In this document: piece by piece, positions 16,968 through 25,372 of the stretch | How the letters are laid out: every line of letters begins with the position of its first letter | How positions within the stretch are numbered: the stretch's first letter is position 1 | Source: Paracoccaceae bacterium | Lineage (GTDB): Bacteria > Pseudomonadota > Alphaproteobacteria > Rhizobiales > Stappiaceae | Reading direction: 5' to 3' | Length of the DNA: 34,272 nt | Assembly (NCBI GenBank): GCA_002709505.1 | Contig: PARB01000022.1 | Coordinates: 33,788 to 68,059, forward strand | The notes under the pieces: model-generated | The model's input: only the letters and a program-made list of their open reading frames with translations | The model's database searches: none | Told to the model about the DNA's origin: nothing | Made by a program: the position numbers and the translations under genes

Positions 16968-18182
16968 TTGAAACGCTTAGTAGTTTACTGTCCGGGATAT
17001 GATCTGCGCCCGCCAAGCCAGACCGTGCAGCTTATCTTCTCGGAGTTCGGAAAGTTCTTGAAGATCAGGAACCTGCACGGACAGCTCTCCGGCATGCGCG
17101 AGGGCCTCGATCCGGGCGGGACCGGGGCAAGCTGGAGCGGCCATGTGGACTGGCCCGAAGGCCGCGTCGACGCACGCTTCGTTCAGCTTGGCTGGCGCGA
17201 CGTGATAAAACCCGACTTCGCGCGCTCGTGGCTGCGCACCCTGAAGGATGCGGTCAGATCCACCTATCTCTACGCCCGGGCGGGGGGCTACACCGCCACG
17301 CTGAAAAGCAACTGGGGGCACGGCCTCTTCTGCCTGTACCCTGTTGTCGGGCTGGCGCTCTATCTGCTGGCTGCGGTTCTGCCGCCGATACTTCTGGCGC
17401 CTGCGATCCTCGACATGGCGAGCGCGGCCGTTCCGGAGCGCTTTTCCGGCATCGTCTCATGGGGCATGCTGCTGTGTGCCACGGCCCTGTGGCTTGCCGC
17501 CGTGCGCGCCTTCATGCGCTGGCTGGAGCCGCGAAGTCACATTCTCTACCTGGTCAACAGCTGGCACTTCATGGCGCGGCTCGCGATGAGCGACCACGCA
17601 GAGATGCTGGCCCGCATCGAGGCGTTCGCCGATCACATCGTGAACCTTGAAGCGCGGGCCGACATCGACGAGGACGTGGTTTTCGTCTCCCACAGCTGCG
17701 GCACCTTCGTCGCGATCCTCGTTCTTGCCGCCGTGTTGCGCCGGAATCCGGACATCGTCCGGCGTCCGGGAGGATTTGCCTTTGTCACGCTCGGCCCCGC
17801 CTTCGACTGTCTCGGCGGCTTCGGGAGGAAGCACGTTTTCGGACGGGCGGTCCGGGAAACCGCGCGTTCCGGCGTCGACTGGACGGATCTCTACGCGCCC
17901 CATGATGTCCTTTGCGGCGGACGAACAGCCCCTGTGGCCCGATACGCCTGGCCGGTTTCGGCCAGCGAAAGCCTGCCGGAACCGCGACGGTTCAGCGTGC
18001 GCGTGCCGGACCGCCTGTCTCCGGCAGCCTACCGCCATCTGCGGTTCCGCTACTTCAAGCTGCACTTCTGCTATTTCCTGACGACGGAACGTCCCGGCCT
18101 CTTTGACTTCTACCGGCTGACCCTGGGCCCGAAACGGGCAACCGAACAACTCGAAGCCTGGAGGGAGCGGGCCGAGGACTGA
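16968..18182 (+). CDS. Membrane-anchored alpha/beta-hydrolase-like protein of unknown function
   Basis: I do not recognise a named family. The 404-residue frame begins at a TTG (16968): the following residues KRLVVYCPGYDLRPP look like the first strand and oxyanion-type loop of an alpha/beta hydrolase, and no ATG or GTG fits upstream. Two hydrophobic segments follow (about residues 120-146 and 160-182), forming a membrane hairpin inserted in the fold. VVFVSHSCGTFVAIL (Ser243) looks like a nucleophile elbow of the Sm-x-Nu-x-Gly type with Ser in place of the first Gly. Candidate catalytic Asp and His later in the chain cannot be assigned safely. The last 60 residues are rich in aromatic residues (FRYFKLHFCYFL). 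It may be a lipase- or esterase-like enzyme at the inner membrane, but this is inference. It is monocistronic as far as the sequence shows. Confidence 0.7.
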   Translation: MKRLVVYCPGYDLRPPSQTVQLIFSEFGKFLKIRNLHGQLSGMREGLDPGGTGASWSGHVDWPEGRVDARFVQLGWRDVIKPDFARSWLRTLKDAVRSTYLYARAGGYTATLKSNWGHGLFCLYPVVGLALYLLAAVLPPILLAPAILDMASAAVPERFSGIVSWGMLLCATALWLAAVRAFMRWLEPRSHILYLVNSWHFMARLAMSDHAEMLARIEAFADHIVNLEARADIDEDVVFVSHSCGTFVAILVLAAVLRRNPDIVRRPGGFAFVTLGPAFDCLGGFGRKHVFGRAVRETARSGVDWTDLYAPHDVLCGGRTAPVARYAWPVSASESLPEPRRFSVRVPDRLSPAAYRHLRFRYFKLHFCYFLTTERPGLFDFYRLTLGPKRATEQLEAWRERAED

Positions 18183-18311
18183 CCTTGTGGCACCGGGTCG
18201 ACCGACGGTAGACGACGGAAAATCCGCCTCCCCGCTGCAGGCAGGCGCGTCTGGTTCTGCGACCGCAATTCCTGCAAGGTGTCTTCGCAGCGAGAATTCG
18301 AGGCCTTTCGG

Positions 18312-18878
18312 TCAGAACGTCGGAGGCGTACAGGCACTGACGACGACGCAGCGCTTGTTTTTCAACGCCCGGAAGCGGTGCGGCGTCGCGCTCTTGAAGA
18401 GATAGGCATCGCCCGGCCCGAGCACTTTCGTCTGTTCGCCGACCGTGACCTCCAGCCGCCCTTCGATGATGATCCCCGCTTCCTCGCCCTGATGGCTCAA
18501 CATGATCCGTCCGGTATCCGCGCCCGGCTCATAGACCTCGTGGAGCATCTGAAGATCATGCGCGAACAGGTTTCCACCGACTTGCCGGTAGGAAATCCGT
18601 CCCTTGCCGATCTCCGTCAATTCACTTGCGGCAAAGAAGACCTGTTCTTCGCGTTGCGGCTCATAGGCGAAGAACTGAGACAGTCCGATTGGGATCCCGT
18701 CGAGCACCCTCTTCAAGGCGCTGAGAGAGGTATTGATCTTGGCCGCCTCCAGCTGGGAGATGAAGCCGTTGGTCACGCCGGCGCGCTTGGCCAGCTCGCG
18801 CTGCGACAATCCATGCGCCTTGCGGATCGCCCGCAAGCGCAAGCCGACGTCCCGTGAGAGCTCTTCCGTGTTTAGCAT
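18312..18878 (-). CDS. PuuR-like XRE-family regulator with cupin domain
   Basis: The 188-residue protein has an XRE helix-turn-helix at about residues 12-66 (HGLSQRELAKRAGVTNGFIS) and a C-terminal cupin domain from about residue 110. Overall layout, the HQGEEAGIIIEGRLEV strand and the ending SACTPPTF resemble E. coli PuuR, the repressor of putrescine utilisation. I choose the ATG at 18878, which has AGGA eight bases upstream; other in-frame starts are ATG 18884 and GTG 18902. It is divergent from the omega-transaminase gene, and an inverted repeat covers its own start. A role in sensing a polyamine or its amino-acid product and repressing the transaminase is likely (inference). Confidence 0.88.
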   Translation of the reverse strand: MLNTEELSRDVGLRLRAIRKAHGLSQRELAKRAGVTNGFISQLEAAKINTSLSALKRVLDGIPIGLSQFFAYEPQREEQVFFAASELTEIGKGRISYRQVGGNLFAHDLQMLHEVYEPGADTGRIMLSHQGEEAGIIIEGRLEVTVGEQTKVLGPGDAYLFKSATPHRFRALKNKRCVVVSACTPPTF

Positions 18879-18896
18879 GTTCATGATCCTAAACAC
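18868..18896. promoter_or_regulatory. Inverted repeat over the regulator start, candidate operator
   Basis: GTGTTTAG (18868-18875) and CTAAACAC (18889-18896) form perfect 8-bp arms separated by 13 bases. The centre-to-centre distance is 21 bp, two helical turns, suited to a dimer or pair of dimers of an XRE protein. It overlaps the first codons and ribosome site of the PuuR-like gene and lies about 100 bases upstream of the transaminase start. Confidence 0.6.
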
Positions 18897-18999
18897 TTTC
18901 ACATCGGGTTCAACGAATACAATGACTTGAGGGAGTAAAGAAACAGACTTTTGTTTTCACGGCGTTCGGTGCTGACTGATGGAAACGAGGAGGACCATC

Positions 19000-20340
19000 A
19001 TGACCGCGACAGCGCCTGCCAGCACAACACGTTCCAATCAGTCTCTTGACGCCTACTGGATGCCGTTCACCGCGAACCGGCAGTTCAAGGAAAATCCCCG
19101 CATGCTCGTGTCCGCCAAGGGCATGCACTACCGCAGCGACGACAATCGCAGCATCCTGGACGGCACCGCGGGGCTTTGGTGCTGCAATGCCGGACACGGC
19201 CACAAGAAAATCACCGATGCGGTTGCCCGGCAACTTGATGAGCTCGATTTCGCGCCCTCCTTTCAGATGGGCCACCCGATCGCGTTTGAGTTTGCAGAGC
19301 GTCTGAAGGCCGTTGCGCCCGAGGGGTTCAACCATGTCTTCTTCACCGGCTCGGGTTCGGAATCAGTGGATACGGCCCTCAAGATGGCGCTTGCCTATCA
19401 CCGGGCCCGCGGAGACAGCTCGCGGACGCGGCTGATCGGACGCGAGCGCGGCTACCACGGCGTCGGTTTCGGCGGCATTTCCGTCGGCGGCATCGTCAAC
19501 AACCGCCGTCATTTCGGCTCGCTGCTGACCGGGGTAGATCATCTGCGTCACACCCATGACCTGTCCCGAAACGCCTTCAGCAAAGGCCAGCCGGACTTCG
19601 GAGCGGATCTTGCGGATGATCTGGAAGCGATGGTGGCTCTTCATGGTGCGGAGACAATTGCCGCGGTGATCGTGGAACCGGTTGCCGGATCCACCGGAGT
19701 GCTGGTGCCGCCCAAGGGCTATCTTGAGCGTCTGCGCGCACTTTGCGACCAGCATGGTATCCTGTTGATCTTCGACGAGGTCATCACCGGCTTCGGGCGG
19801 CTCGGAACGCCGTTTGCGGCGGATTTCTTCGGCGTCAAACCGGATCTTTTCACGACGGCCAAGGGGCTGACGAACGGGGTTGTTCCAATGGGAGCCGTCT
19901 TCGCCCGAGACCACATCCATGATGCGTTCATGCAGGCTCCCGACGGCGCAATCGAGCTGTTCCATGGCTACACATATTCCGGTCACCCGGCCGCCTGCGC
20001 GGCCGGCATTGCCACGCTCGACATCTATGAAAGCCGGAAGCTTTTGACCCGCGGGGCCGAGCTTGCCGGTATCTGGGAAGACAAGATGCACGCGCTTCGC
20101 GACGCCCGTCACGTGAAGGACATCCGCAATCTTGGCCTCATTGCAGGGATTGAGCTGGCGTCTCGCGAGGGAGCTGTCGGCAAACGGGCCTACGAGGCTT
20201 TCGTGAAGTGCTTTGAGGCCGGAGTTCTGATCCGGGTCACCGGCGAGATCATCGCCCTGTCGCCCCCGCTCATCCTGGAAGAAGAGCATATCGACGAGAT
20301 GGTCGACACGCTGCGCAAGGTCCTGTCCGAAGTAGCATGA
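19000..20340 (+). CDS. Omega-amino acid (beta-alanine):pyruvate transaminase, class III
   Basis: The 446-residue protein closely follows the omega-amino-acid:pyruvate transaminases of Pseudomonas: LDAYWMPFTANRQFKENPRM at the N-terminus, GTAGLWCCNAGHGH, TGSGSESVDTALKMA for the phosphate of PLP, the cofactor aspartate Asp259 in FDEVITGFGR and the Schiff-base Lys288 in TTAKGLTNG, the same number as in the Pseudomonas enzyme. It moves the amino group from beta-alanine or a similar omega-amino acid to pyruvate, giving malonate semialdehyde and alanine. GABA or putrescine-type amines are possible alternatives. Start 19000 is set by a strong GAGGAGGA site five bases upstream. It is divergent from the PuuR-like regulator and ends at a strong terminator hairpin. 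Confidence 0.92.
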   Translation: MTATAPASTTRSNQSLDAYWMPFTANRQFKENPRMLVSAKGMHYRSDDNRSILDGTAGLWCCNAGHGHKKITDAVARQLDELDFAPSFQMGHPIAFEFAERLKAVAPEGFNHVFFTGSGSESVDTALKMALAYHRARGDSSRTRLIGRERGYHGVGFGGISVGGIVNNRRHFGSLLTGVDHLRHTHDLSRNAFSKGQPDFGADLADDLEAMVALHGAETIAAVIVEPVAGSTGVLVPPKGYLERLRALCDQHGILLIFDEVITGFGRLGTPFAADFFGVKPDLFTTAKGLTNGVVPMGAVFARDHIHDAFMQAPDGAIELFHGYTYSGHPAACAAGIATLDIYESRKLLTRGAELAGIWEDKMHALRDARHVKDIRNLGLIAGIELASREGAVGKRAYEAFVKCFEAGVLIRVTGEIIALSPPLILEEEHIDEMVDTLRKVLSEVA

Positions 20341-20346
20341 TCAACC

Positions 20347-20386
20347 TTCGAAGCGCCGCGCCTTATTGAAAGGCCGGCGCTTCGGA
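20347..20386 (+). terminator. Intrinsic terminator after the transaminase gene
   Basis: CGAAGCGCCG (20349-20358) pairs with CGGCGCTTCG (20375-20384), and inside it GCCTT (20360-20364) pairs with AAGGC (20370-20374) around an ATTGA loop, with one bulged C. The outer T-A and T-G pairs extend it to 20347-20386. A moderately T-rich tail (TTGCTGTCTTT) follows on the + strand. It separates the convergent transaminase and RpiR genes. Confidence 0.75.
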
Positions 20387-20395
20387 TTGCTGTCT

Positions 20396-21265
20396 TTAAA
20401 AAATGCCAAGGCGCTTGGAATTGGCTTTCCATTCGGCGAGGCGCCGGTTGGATTCCTCAGGATCGCCGGCGGCGGCGGCATCGACGATCAGGCTCAGTGC
20501 CATGACAATTCCGACCGTCGATTCCAGAAAAAGACCGGTTCTGGAGGGCGCATAGATCGCCGCGTCCGCCAGATCCCGGCTCCAGTGGCAATATTCGTCG
20601 GACACCACGACGATGGACCGTCCCTGCGCCTTGGCCAGTCGGGCCAGCCTCACCGTTTCCGTGGCATAGGGGACGACATCCACCAAAATCAAACAGCTTC
20701 TTGCGGCTTCCTGCGGATCCGGCGTCAGCCATTCCACCAGCATGTCGTCATGCGCGGACAGGAAAAAAACATCCCGACGGGCAAGCGCCAGGCGTCGGTG
20801 AAAATCCTCCACGAGACCCCGCACCGACTGGAAACCGGTGACATAGATCCGCTCCGATGCCGTGACGAGGCGGGTAATGATGTCCCAGTCTTGCCCGCCG
20901 GTCTGGATGAAGACACTTGTCAGTGCCTGGACTTCCGCTTCATGCGTTTGCTGGTAGACATCCGGAATGTCCCCGTCCGACACGAAAGACGCGGTGGTGA
21001 CGGAGTAGTGTTCCCTGAGAAGCTGTTTCAGGCCCTTCATTCCGTCGCAGCCAAGGCGTCTGAGCAACCGTCCGACGGTCACCTCGGAAACGCCCGCCTT
21101 GTCAGCAAGTGACTTGCCCGTTTCCAGTCCGAGTGACGAAACATTGAGACTGATAAACTGCGCCAGCCGCGCCTCCTGTTTGGGCAATCTCGGCGTTTCT
21201 TCCTGTAAACGATTGATTAACTCATCGAATTTCGCGAGCGGAAATGATGAAAAACCGGACTCCAT
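20396..21265 (-). CDS. MurR/RpiR-family transcriptional regulator
   Basis: The 289-residue protein has the N-terminal RpiR helix-turn-helix (about residues 8-85; DKAGVSEVTVGRLLRRLGCDGMKG when read through the recognition region in two parts) and a C-terminal SIS sugar-isomerase-like ligand domain (about 125-260). SIS domains usually bind phosphosugars, but in alphaproteobacteria RpiR proteins often govern amino-acid, polyamine or peptide transporters. It is divergent from the spermidine/putrescine-type transporter operon, 115 bases away, and is the obvious candidate regulator. Start at 21265 is supported by GAGG seven bases upstream. Confidence 0.88.
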   Translation of the reverse strand: MESGFSSFPLAKFDELINRLQEETPRLPKQEARLAQFISLNVSSLGLETGKSLADKAGVSEVTVGRLLRRLGCDGMKGLKQLLREHYSVTTASFVSDGDIPDVYQQTHEAEVQALTSVFIQTGGQDWDIITRLVTASERIYVTGFQSVRGLVEDFHRRLALARRDVFFLSAHDDMLVEWLTPDPQEAARSCLILVDVVPYATETVRLARLAKAQGRSIVVVSDEYCHWSRDLADAAIYAPSRTGLFLESTVGIVMALSLIVDAAAAGDPEESNRRLAEWKANSKRLGIF

Positions 21266-21380
21266 GGCAGCCTCGATATGAAAGAAAAATAACGTTTGAC
21301 TGAAATGTCATAATTAAATCTCCTGATTGACGCAACCCGGCCGCTCACCGGAGCCGGGCAATAAATCCAGGGGACGAGCA
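21266..21380. promoter_or_regulatory. Divergent RpiR / polyamine-type transporter control region
   Basis: The middle of this 115-base spacer is AT-rich against GC-rich flanks. TTGACT (21296-21301) resembles a -35 box but has no matching -10 at standard distance. TGACTGAAATGTCA (21297-21310) has 4-bp TGAC/GTCA arms and could be part of an RpiR operator. AGGGGA (21369-21374) is the ribosome site for the binding-protein gene. Confidence 0.4.
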
Positions 21381-22427
21381 ATGACTCACACATCCGTCAG
21401 ATGCGTTGTGACGGCCGTTTTCACGGTCGCGGCGCTGACTGCGGCACCCGCCTCCGCGAAGGCCGAGGGCGAACTGAACCTCTACAATTGGGGGGACTAC
21501 ATCAATCCGGAGGTGCTGACCCGCTTCACCGAGGAAACAGGGATCAAGGTCAATCTGGACACCTACGGCTCCAACGAGGAAATGCTGGCGAAGATCCAGG
21601 CAGGAGCGACCGGGTACGACATCGTCTTTCCGTCCGTGCACATGCACGACATCATGTTCCAGCTCGGCCTGCTCGCGAAGACCGACATCGGATCCGATCC
21701 GGCATTCAAGAACATCGATCCGCAATTCATCCGCGCCAAGACCGACCCGAACGCGGAATACTGCCTGCCCTATTCCTGGGGCACGGTGGGAATTGTCTAC
21801 AACCAGCAGAAAGTCGACAAGATGGACGGTTGGGAAGACTTCTTAGCGCTTGCGGACAAGGGCGAGAAGGTCATCCTGCTCGACGACCTGCGTGAAACCA
21901 TCGGCATCGGCCATATCATGAACGGCACGTCGGTGAACTCCACCGATCCGGAGGAAATCAAGGCCGCCGCTGACTACATTCTGGAACGCAAGGGCAATGT
22001 CAGCGCCTTCACCTACGACAGCGTGCCGCTGGTTCAGGCGGGCGATGTGGCCGCCGCCCACTGGTACGTCGGCGCCAACATCTTCGTGAAACAGGCTCCC
22101 GACATCCTGGCCTATGTCATCCCCGAGGAGGGCGCGACGATGTACCAGGAAGACATGTGCGTCCTGAAAAGCGCCCCGAACATGGACAACGCCAACCGGT
22201 TCCTGCGTTTCTACCTTCAGCCCGAGATTGCCGCACTGAACGTCAAGCAGCAGCTCAACGGCACGGCCAACCGCGCGGCGATGGAATTCATTCCCGAGGA
22301 TATCGCCAACAACGAGACCATCTATCCGCCGCAGGATGTGATGGACAAGCTGCAGATCTTCGAGGACCTCGGCCGGGACCTCCAGCTCTACAACAGCGAA
22401 TGGGTGCGGGTTAAGACCGCCCAGTGA
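21381..22427 (+). CDS. Spermidine/putrescine-type ABC transporter substrate-binding protein
   Basis: The 348-residue protein has a Sec signal peptide of about 26 to 28 residues (hydrophobic core VVTAVFTVAALTA, cleavage after ASA or AKA) and then LNLYNWGDYINPEVLTRF, the first strand of PotD/PotF-like binding proteins. TGYDIVFPSVH and LPYSWGTVGIVYN are further family blocks. It would capture a polyamine or another cationic ligand in the periplasm. Start 21381 is chosen for the signal peptide and AGGGGA six bases upstream. The gene leads a five-gene operon: binding protein, ATPase, two permeases and an S58 peptidase. Confidence 0.92.
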   Translation: MTHTSVRCVVTAVFTVAALTAAPASAKAEGELNLYNWGDYINPEVLTRFTEETGIKVNLDTYGSNEEMLAKIQAGATGYDIVFPSVHMHDIMFQLGLLAKTDIGSDPAFKNIDPQFIRAKTDPNAEYCLPYSWGTVGIVYNQQKVDKMDGWEDFLALADKGEKVILLDDLRETIGIGHIMNGTSVNSTDPEEIKAAADYILERKGNVSAFTYDSVPLVQAGDVAAAHWYVGANIFVKQAPDILAYVIPEEGATMYQEDMCVLKSAPNMDNANRFLRFYLQPEIAALNVKQQLNGTANRAAMEFIPEDIANNETIYPPQDVMDKLQIFEDLGRDLQLYNSEWVRVKTAQ

Positions 22428-22452
22428 GCTCGCATCCCGTTTGGGTTTTGCC

Positions 22453-22479
22453 TGCACGGCCCGTTTTGCGGGCCGTGCA
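22453..22479 (+). promoter_or_regulatory. Intercistronic hairpin after the binding-protein gene
   Basis: A perfect 11-bp stem, TGCACGGCCCG (22453-22463) with CGGGCCGTGCA (22469-22479), closes a TTTTG loop in the 79-base gap before the ATPase gene. No T-run follows. Like the hairpins after the other two binding-protein genes in the window, it probably protects the upstream message or reduces read-through. Confidence 0.7.
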
Positions 22480-22506
22480 CCCGTCCCCATTCCATTCGGA
22501 GCTTCC

Positions 22507-23613
22507 ATGACCGCTGTCTTGAAGATCGAAAGCGCATCCAAGAGTTTCGATGCGCCCGAAGGCGGTAAGATCCACGCCCTCAAGGACGTCTCCCTTACCA
22601 TCGCCCACAACGAATTTCTTACCCTGCTTGGGCCATCCGGCTGCGGCAAGACGACAATGCTGCGTGCCGTCAGCGGGTTCGAGGACCTGGACGCCGGCGA
22701 GATCTACATCGAGGGCGAGGCCATGGGCAGCCGCCCCGCGCACAAGCGTCCCGTCAACACCGTGTTCCAGCGGTATGCGCTGTTCCCGCATTTGAGCGTT
22801 GCCAGAAATGTCTCCTACAGCCTCGAGGTCGCCGGCGTCGACAAGGCGGAAATCCGCAAGCGCGTTGGCGACATGCTCGACATGGTCGGCCTTACCGCCT
22901 TCGGAGAACGCCGGATCGGCCAGTTGTCCGGAGGACAGCAGCAGCGCGTCGCGCTGGCGCGGTCTCTCGTCGCGCGCCCGAAGGTCCTGCTGCTCGACGA
23001 GCCGCTGTCCGCGCTCGACAAGAACCTGCGCCACAAGATGCAGGAGGAGTTGAAGGGCCTGCAGCACGAACTGGGCATTACCTTCATTTTCGTGACGCAT
23101 GACCAGGAAGAAGCGCTGGTGATGTCGGACAGGATCGCGGTCCTGGAGGGCGGAAAGATCCAGCAACTCGACGCGCCGGAAGCGCTTTACCGCTATCCGA
23201 AGAACGAATTCGTTGCCCGCTTCATCGGCGAAAGCAACTTGCTCCCCGGCAAGGTCGTGGCGACGTCGGGCGAAGCATGCGACGTTCAACTGAGCGACGA
23301 CACGGTTCTCCAGGGATGCCGGCGCGGCGATCTGGCCGAGGGGACGAACGTCAAGGTCCTGATCAGGCCGGAGAGCGTTGTCGCCGCGCTGAGCGAGGGG
23401 ACATCCGGTCAGGCGATCAGCGGTACAATCTCGGAAAGCTATTTTATCGGAACGGACTACCAGCTCGTGGTGCGGCGCGATGGCCTGCCGCCGTTCCGGG
23501 CAACGGTTCGCGCTCACACTGATGCCTCGCGCTTCGCCGCCGGCGAGCCCATCGATCTCTTCGTGCCCCATGACGGCGTGCATCTGATCGCGGCAGAGGG
23601 AGCAGCGGCATGA
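22507..23613 (+). CDS. Spermidine/putrescine-type ABC transporter ATP-binding protein (PotA-like)
   Basis: The 368-residue protein is longer than the amino-acid ATPases in this window because of a C-terminal TOBE/OB regulatory domain after FIGESNLLPGKVV. Walker A is GPSGCGKTT (residues 42-50), the signature [15 protein letters not shown] and Walker B VLLLDEPLSALD are intact, and VTHDQEEAL supplies the switch histidine. The start ATG at 22507 is preferred to an in-frame start at 22441, whose extra codons read through the intercistronic hairpin. The stop overlaps the first permease by four bases (ATGA). Confidence 0.94.
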   Translation: MTAVLKIESASKSFDAPEGGKIHALKDVSLTIAHNEFLTLLGPSGCGKTTMLRAVSGFEDLDAGEIYIEGEAMGSRPAHKRPVNTVFQRYALFPHLSVARNVSYSLEVAGVDKAEIRKRVGDMLDMVGLTAFGERRIGQLSGGQQQRVALARSLVARPKVLLLDEPLSALDKNLRHKMQEELKGLQHELGITFIFVTHDQEEALVMSDRIAVLEGGKIQQLDAPEALYRYPKNEFVARFIGESNLLPGKVVATSGEACDVQLSDDTVLQGCRRGDLAEGTNVKVLIRPESVVAALSEGTSGQAISGTISESYFIGTDYQLVVRRDGLPPFRATVRAHTDASRFAAGEPIDLFVPHDGVHLIAAEGAAA

Positions 23614-24545
23614 CGGCGCGCTTCGCCTCCTTGAAAGCCCGGCGCGCCCTTACCCTTTACGGGTTGCTGTTGACTCCCACCGTGTTCCTGGCCTTCTTCT
23701 TTCTCGGGCCGCTCAGCATCATGATGGTTTACACCTTCCTCACCCCGGGTCTCTACGGCGGTGTCGAATGGGTGTTTTCGCACCTCAACTACGGACGCAT
23801 CCTGGGATGGGCCGACACAAGATACGACCAGTTCGATCCGGTCTACATCTCGATCTTCCTTCGATCCGTCCGCCTCGCGGCGACCACGGTGCTGACCTGT
23901 CTGGTCATCTGCTACCCCTTCGCGTTCTGGGTGGCGCGCCAGCCTGAGCGCTGGAAGAATTTCTTCATCTTCCTGATCACCCTGCCCTTCTTCATCAGTC
24001 TGATCGTGCGCCTGTTCGCATGGGTCCTCATCCTGCGACCAACCGGGTTTCTCAATCAGGCGCTGTTGGGCATGGGTGTCGTTGCCCAGCCGCTGGATAT
24101 CATTTTCACCGACATGGCGGTGGTCATCGGAATGACCTACGTCTTCATTCCCTTCATGTTCCTGCCGCTCTATTCCAGCATCGAAAAGCTGGACGGGAGC
24201 CTGATCGAAGCCTCTCAGGACCTCGGCGCCAGCCCGTTGCAAACCTTTCTGCGCGTGGTGCTGCCGATGACGCTTCCCGGCATCGTCGGCGGATCGATCA
24301 TTGTCTTCATTCCCAGTCTCGGGAACTTCATTGTGCCCTCGCTTCTGGGCGGCGCGCGCGTCGTCATGATCGGGAACCTGATCGAGCAGCAATTCCTGTC
24401 CGCACGAAACTGGCCGTTCGGGGCAGCGCTCGGGATGATGGTGATGGCCGCCGTCCTGCTGCTTTTGATGATCTACGTCAGGATCCTGTCGCGGGAGGAC
24501 AAACAGGCAGAGACACAACAGCCAAAAGAGGAGGAAACCCGATGA
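23610..24545 (+). CDS. Spermidine/putrescine-type ABC transporter permease (PotB-like)
   Basis: The 311-residue inner-membrane protein has six predicted membrane segments and the EAA loop IEASQDLGASPLQTFLRVVLP. The long periplasmic loop after TM1 is usual for PotB-type permeases. It overlaps both neighbours by four bases (ATGA), so translation of ATPase, PotB-like and PotC-like genes is coupled. A charged, Gln/Glu-rich tail of about 18 residues ends the protein. Confidence 0.93.
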   Translation: MTARFASLKARRALTLYGLLLTPTVFLAFFFLGPLSIMMVYTFLTPGLYGGVEWVFSHLNYGRILGWADTRYDQFDPVYISIFLRSVRLAATTVLTCLVICYPFAFWVARQPERWKNFFIFLITLPFFISLIVRLFAWVLILRPTGFLNQALLGMGVVAQPLDIIFTDMAVVIGMTYVFIPFMFLPLYSSIEKLDGSLIEASQDLGASPLQTFLRVVLPMTLPGIVGGSIIVFIPSLGNFIVPSLLGGARVVMIGNLIEQQFLSARNWPFGAALGMMVMAAVLLLLMIYVRILSREDKQAETQQPKEEETR

Positions 24546-25372
24546 AAACCCGGTTCCGTCCCGGCTCCTTCTTTCTATCGGCTTACGGCTGGCTGTTCCT
24601 GACCTTCATCTATGTGCCGATCCTTCTGATCGTGGTCTTCTCGTTCAATGCGAACCCGGTCAACATGATGATCTGGGACGGGTTCACGCTCGACTGGTAC
24701 CGGACGATCTTCGGCTTTCCCACCACTTTGAACGAGCAGACGCTCTACGTGGAATCGACCGCCCAGCTCTACAGCGCGGTCTTGAACAGCCTGACGGTCG
24801 CGTTTCTCACGACGCTGGTGTCCACGATCTTCGGGACAGCGGTCGCGCTGGCCGTGGCAAGGTTCCGCTTCAGGCTGAAGAGCTTCTACCGGGCGCTGAT
24901 GTTCATGCCGATGATCATGCCGGACATCATTCTCGGCATCGCGCTTTTGATCTTTTTCGTCTCCTTCGGCTTCAGTCTCGGCCTTCAGACGATCGTGATC
25001 GGTCACACGACATTCCTGTGCAGCTATGTCTTCGTCGTGGTCAGCGCCCGTCTTGCGGATATGGACGAAAGCCTTGAGGAAGCGTCCGCCGATCTCGGGG
25101 CGGACGGCTGGACCACGTTCCGACGGGTCACGCTGCCGATGATCGCGCCCGGCGTGATCGGCGGCGCCATGCTCGCCTTCATCATTTCGATGGATGATCT
25201 GGTGATCACCTATTTCATCTCCGGCGTCGATTCCACCACCCTGCCGGTTCACATCTACGGAATGCTACGGCGCGGAATCAAACCGGAAATCAACGCGATC
25301 GCCACGATCATGCTTCTCTCTTCCTTCGTGATCGCGTCGATCGGTCTCTATTTGCGGGCCCGCAAGAAATGA
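24542..25372 (+). CDS. Spermidine/putrescine-type ABC transporter permease (PotC-like)
   Basis: The 276-residue permease begins at an ATG that overlaps the previous stop by four bases. FIYVPILLIVVFSFNAN forms TM1, and the EAA loop EEASADLGADGWTTFRRVTLP and the following SMDDLVITYFISG block are typical of PotC. It pairs with the PotB-like protein to form the channel. Its own stop overlaps the S58 peptidase start by four bases, which ties the peptidase to the transporter. Confidence 0.93.
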   Translation: MKTRFRPGSFFLSAYGWLFLTFIYVPILLIVVFSFNANPVNMMIWDGFTLDWYRTIFGFPTTLNEQTLYVESTAQLYSAVLNSLTVAFLTTLVSTIFGTAVALAVARFRFRLKSFYRALMFMPMIMPDIILGIALLIFFVSFGFSLGLQTIVIGHTTFLCSYVFVVVSARLADMDESLEEASADLGADGWTTFRRVTLPMIAPGVIGGAMLAFIISMDDLVITYFISGVDSTTLPVHIYGMLRRGIKPEINAIATIMLLSSFVIASIGLYLRARKK

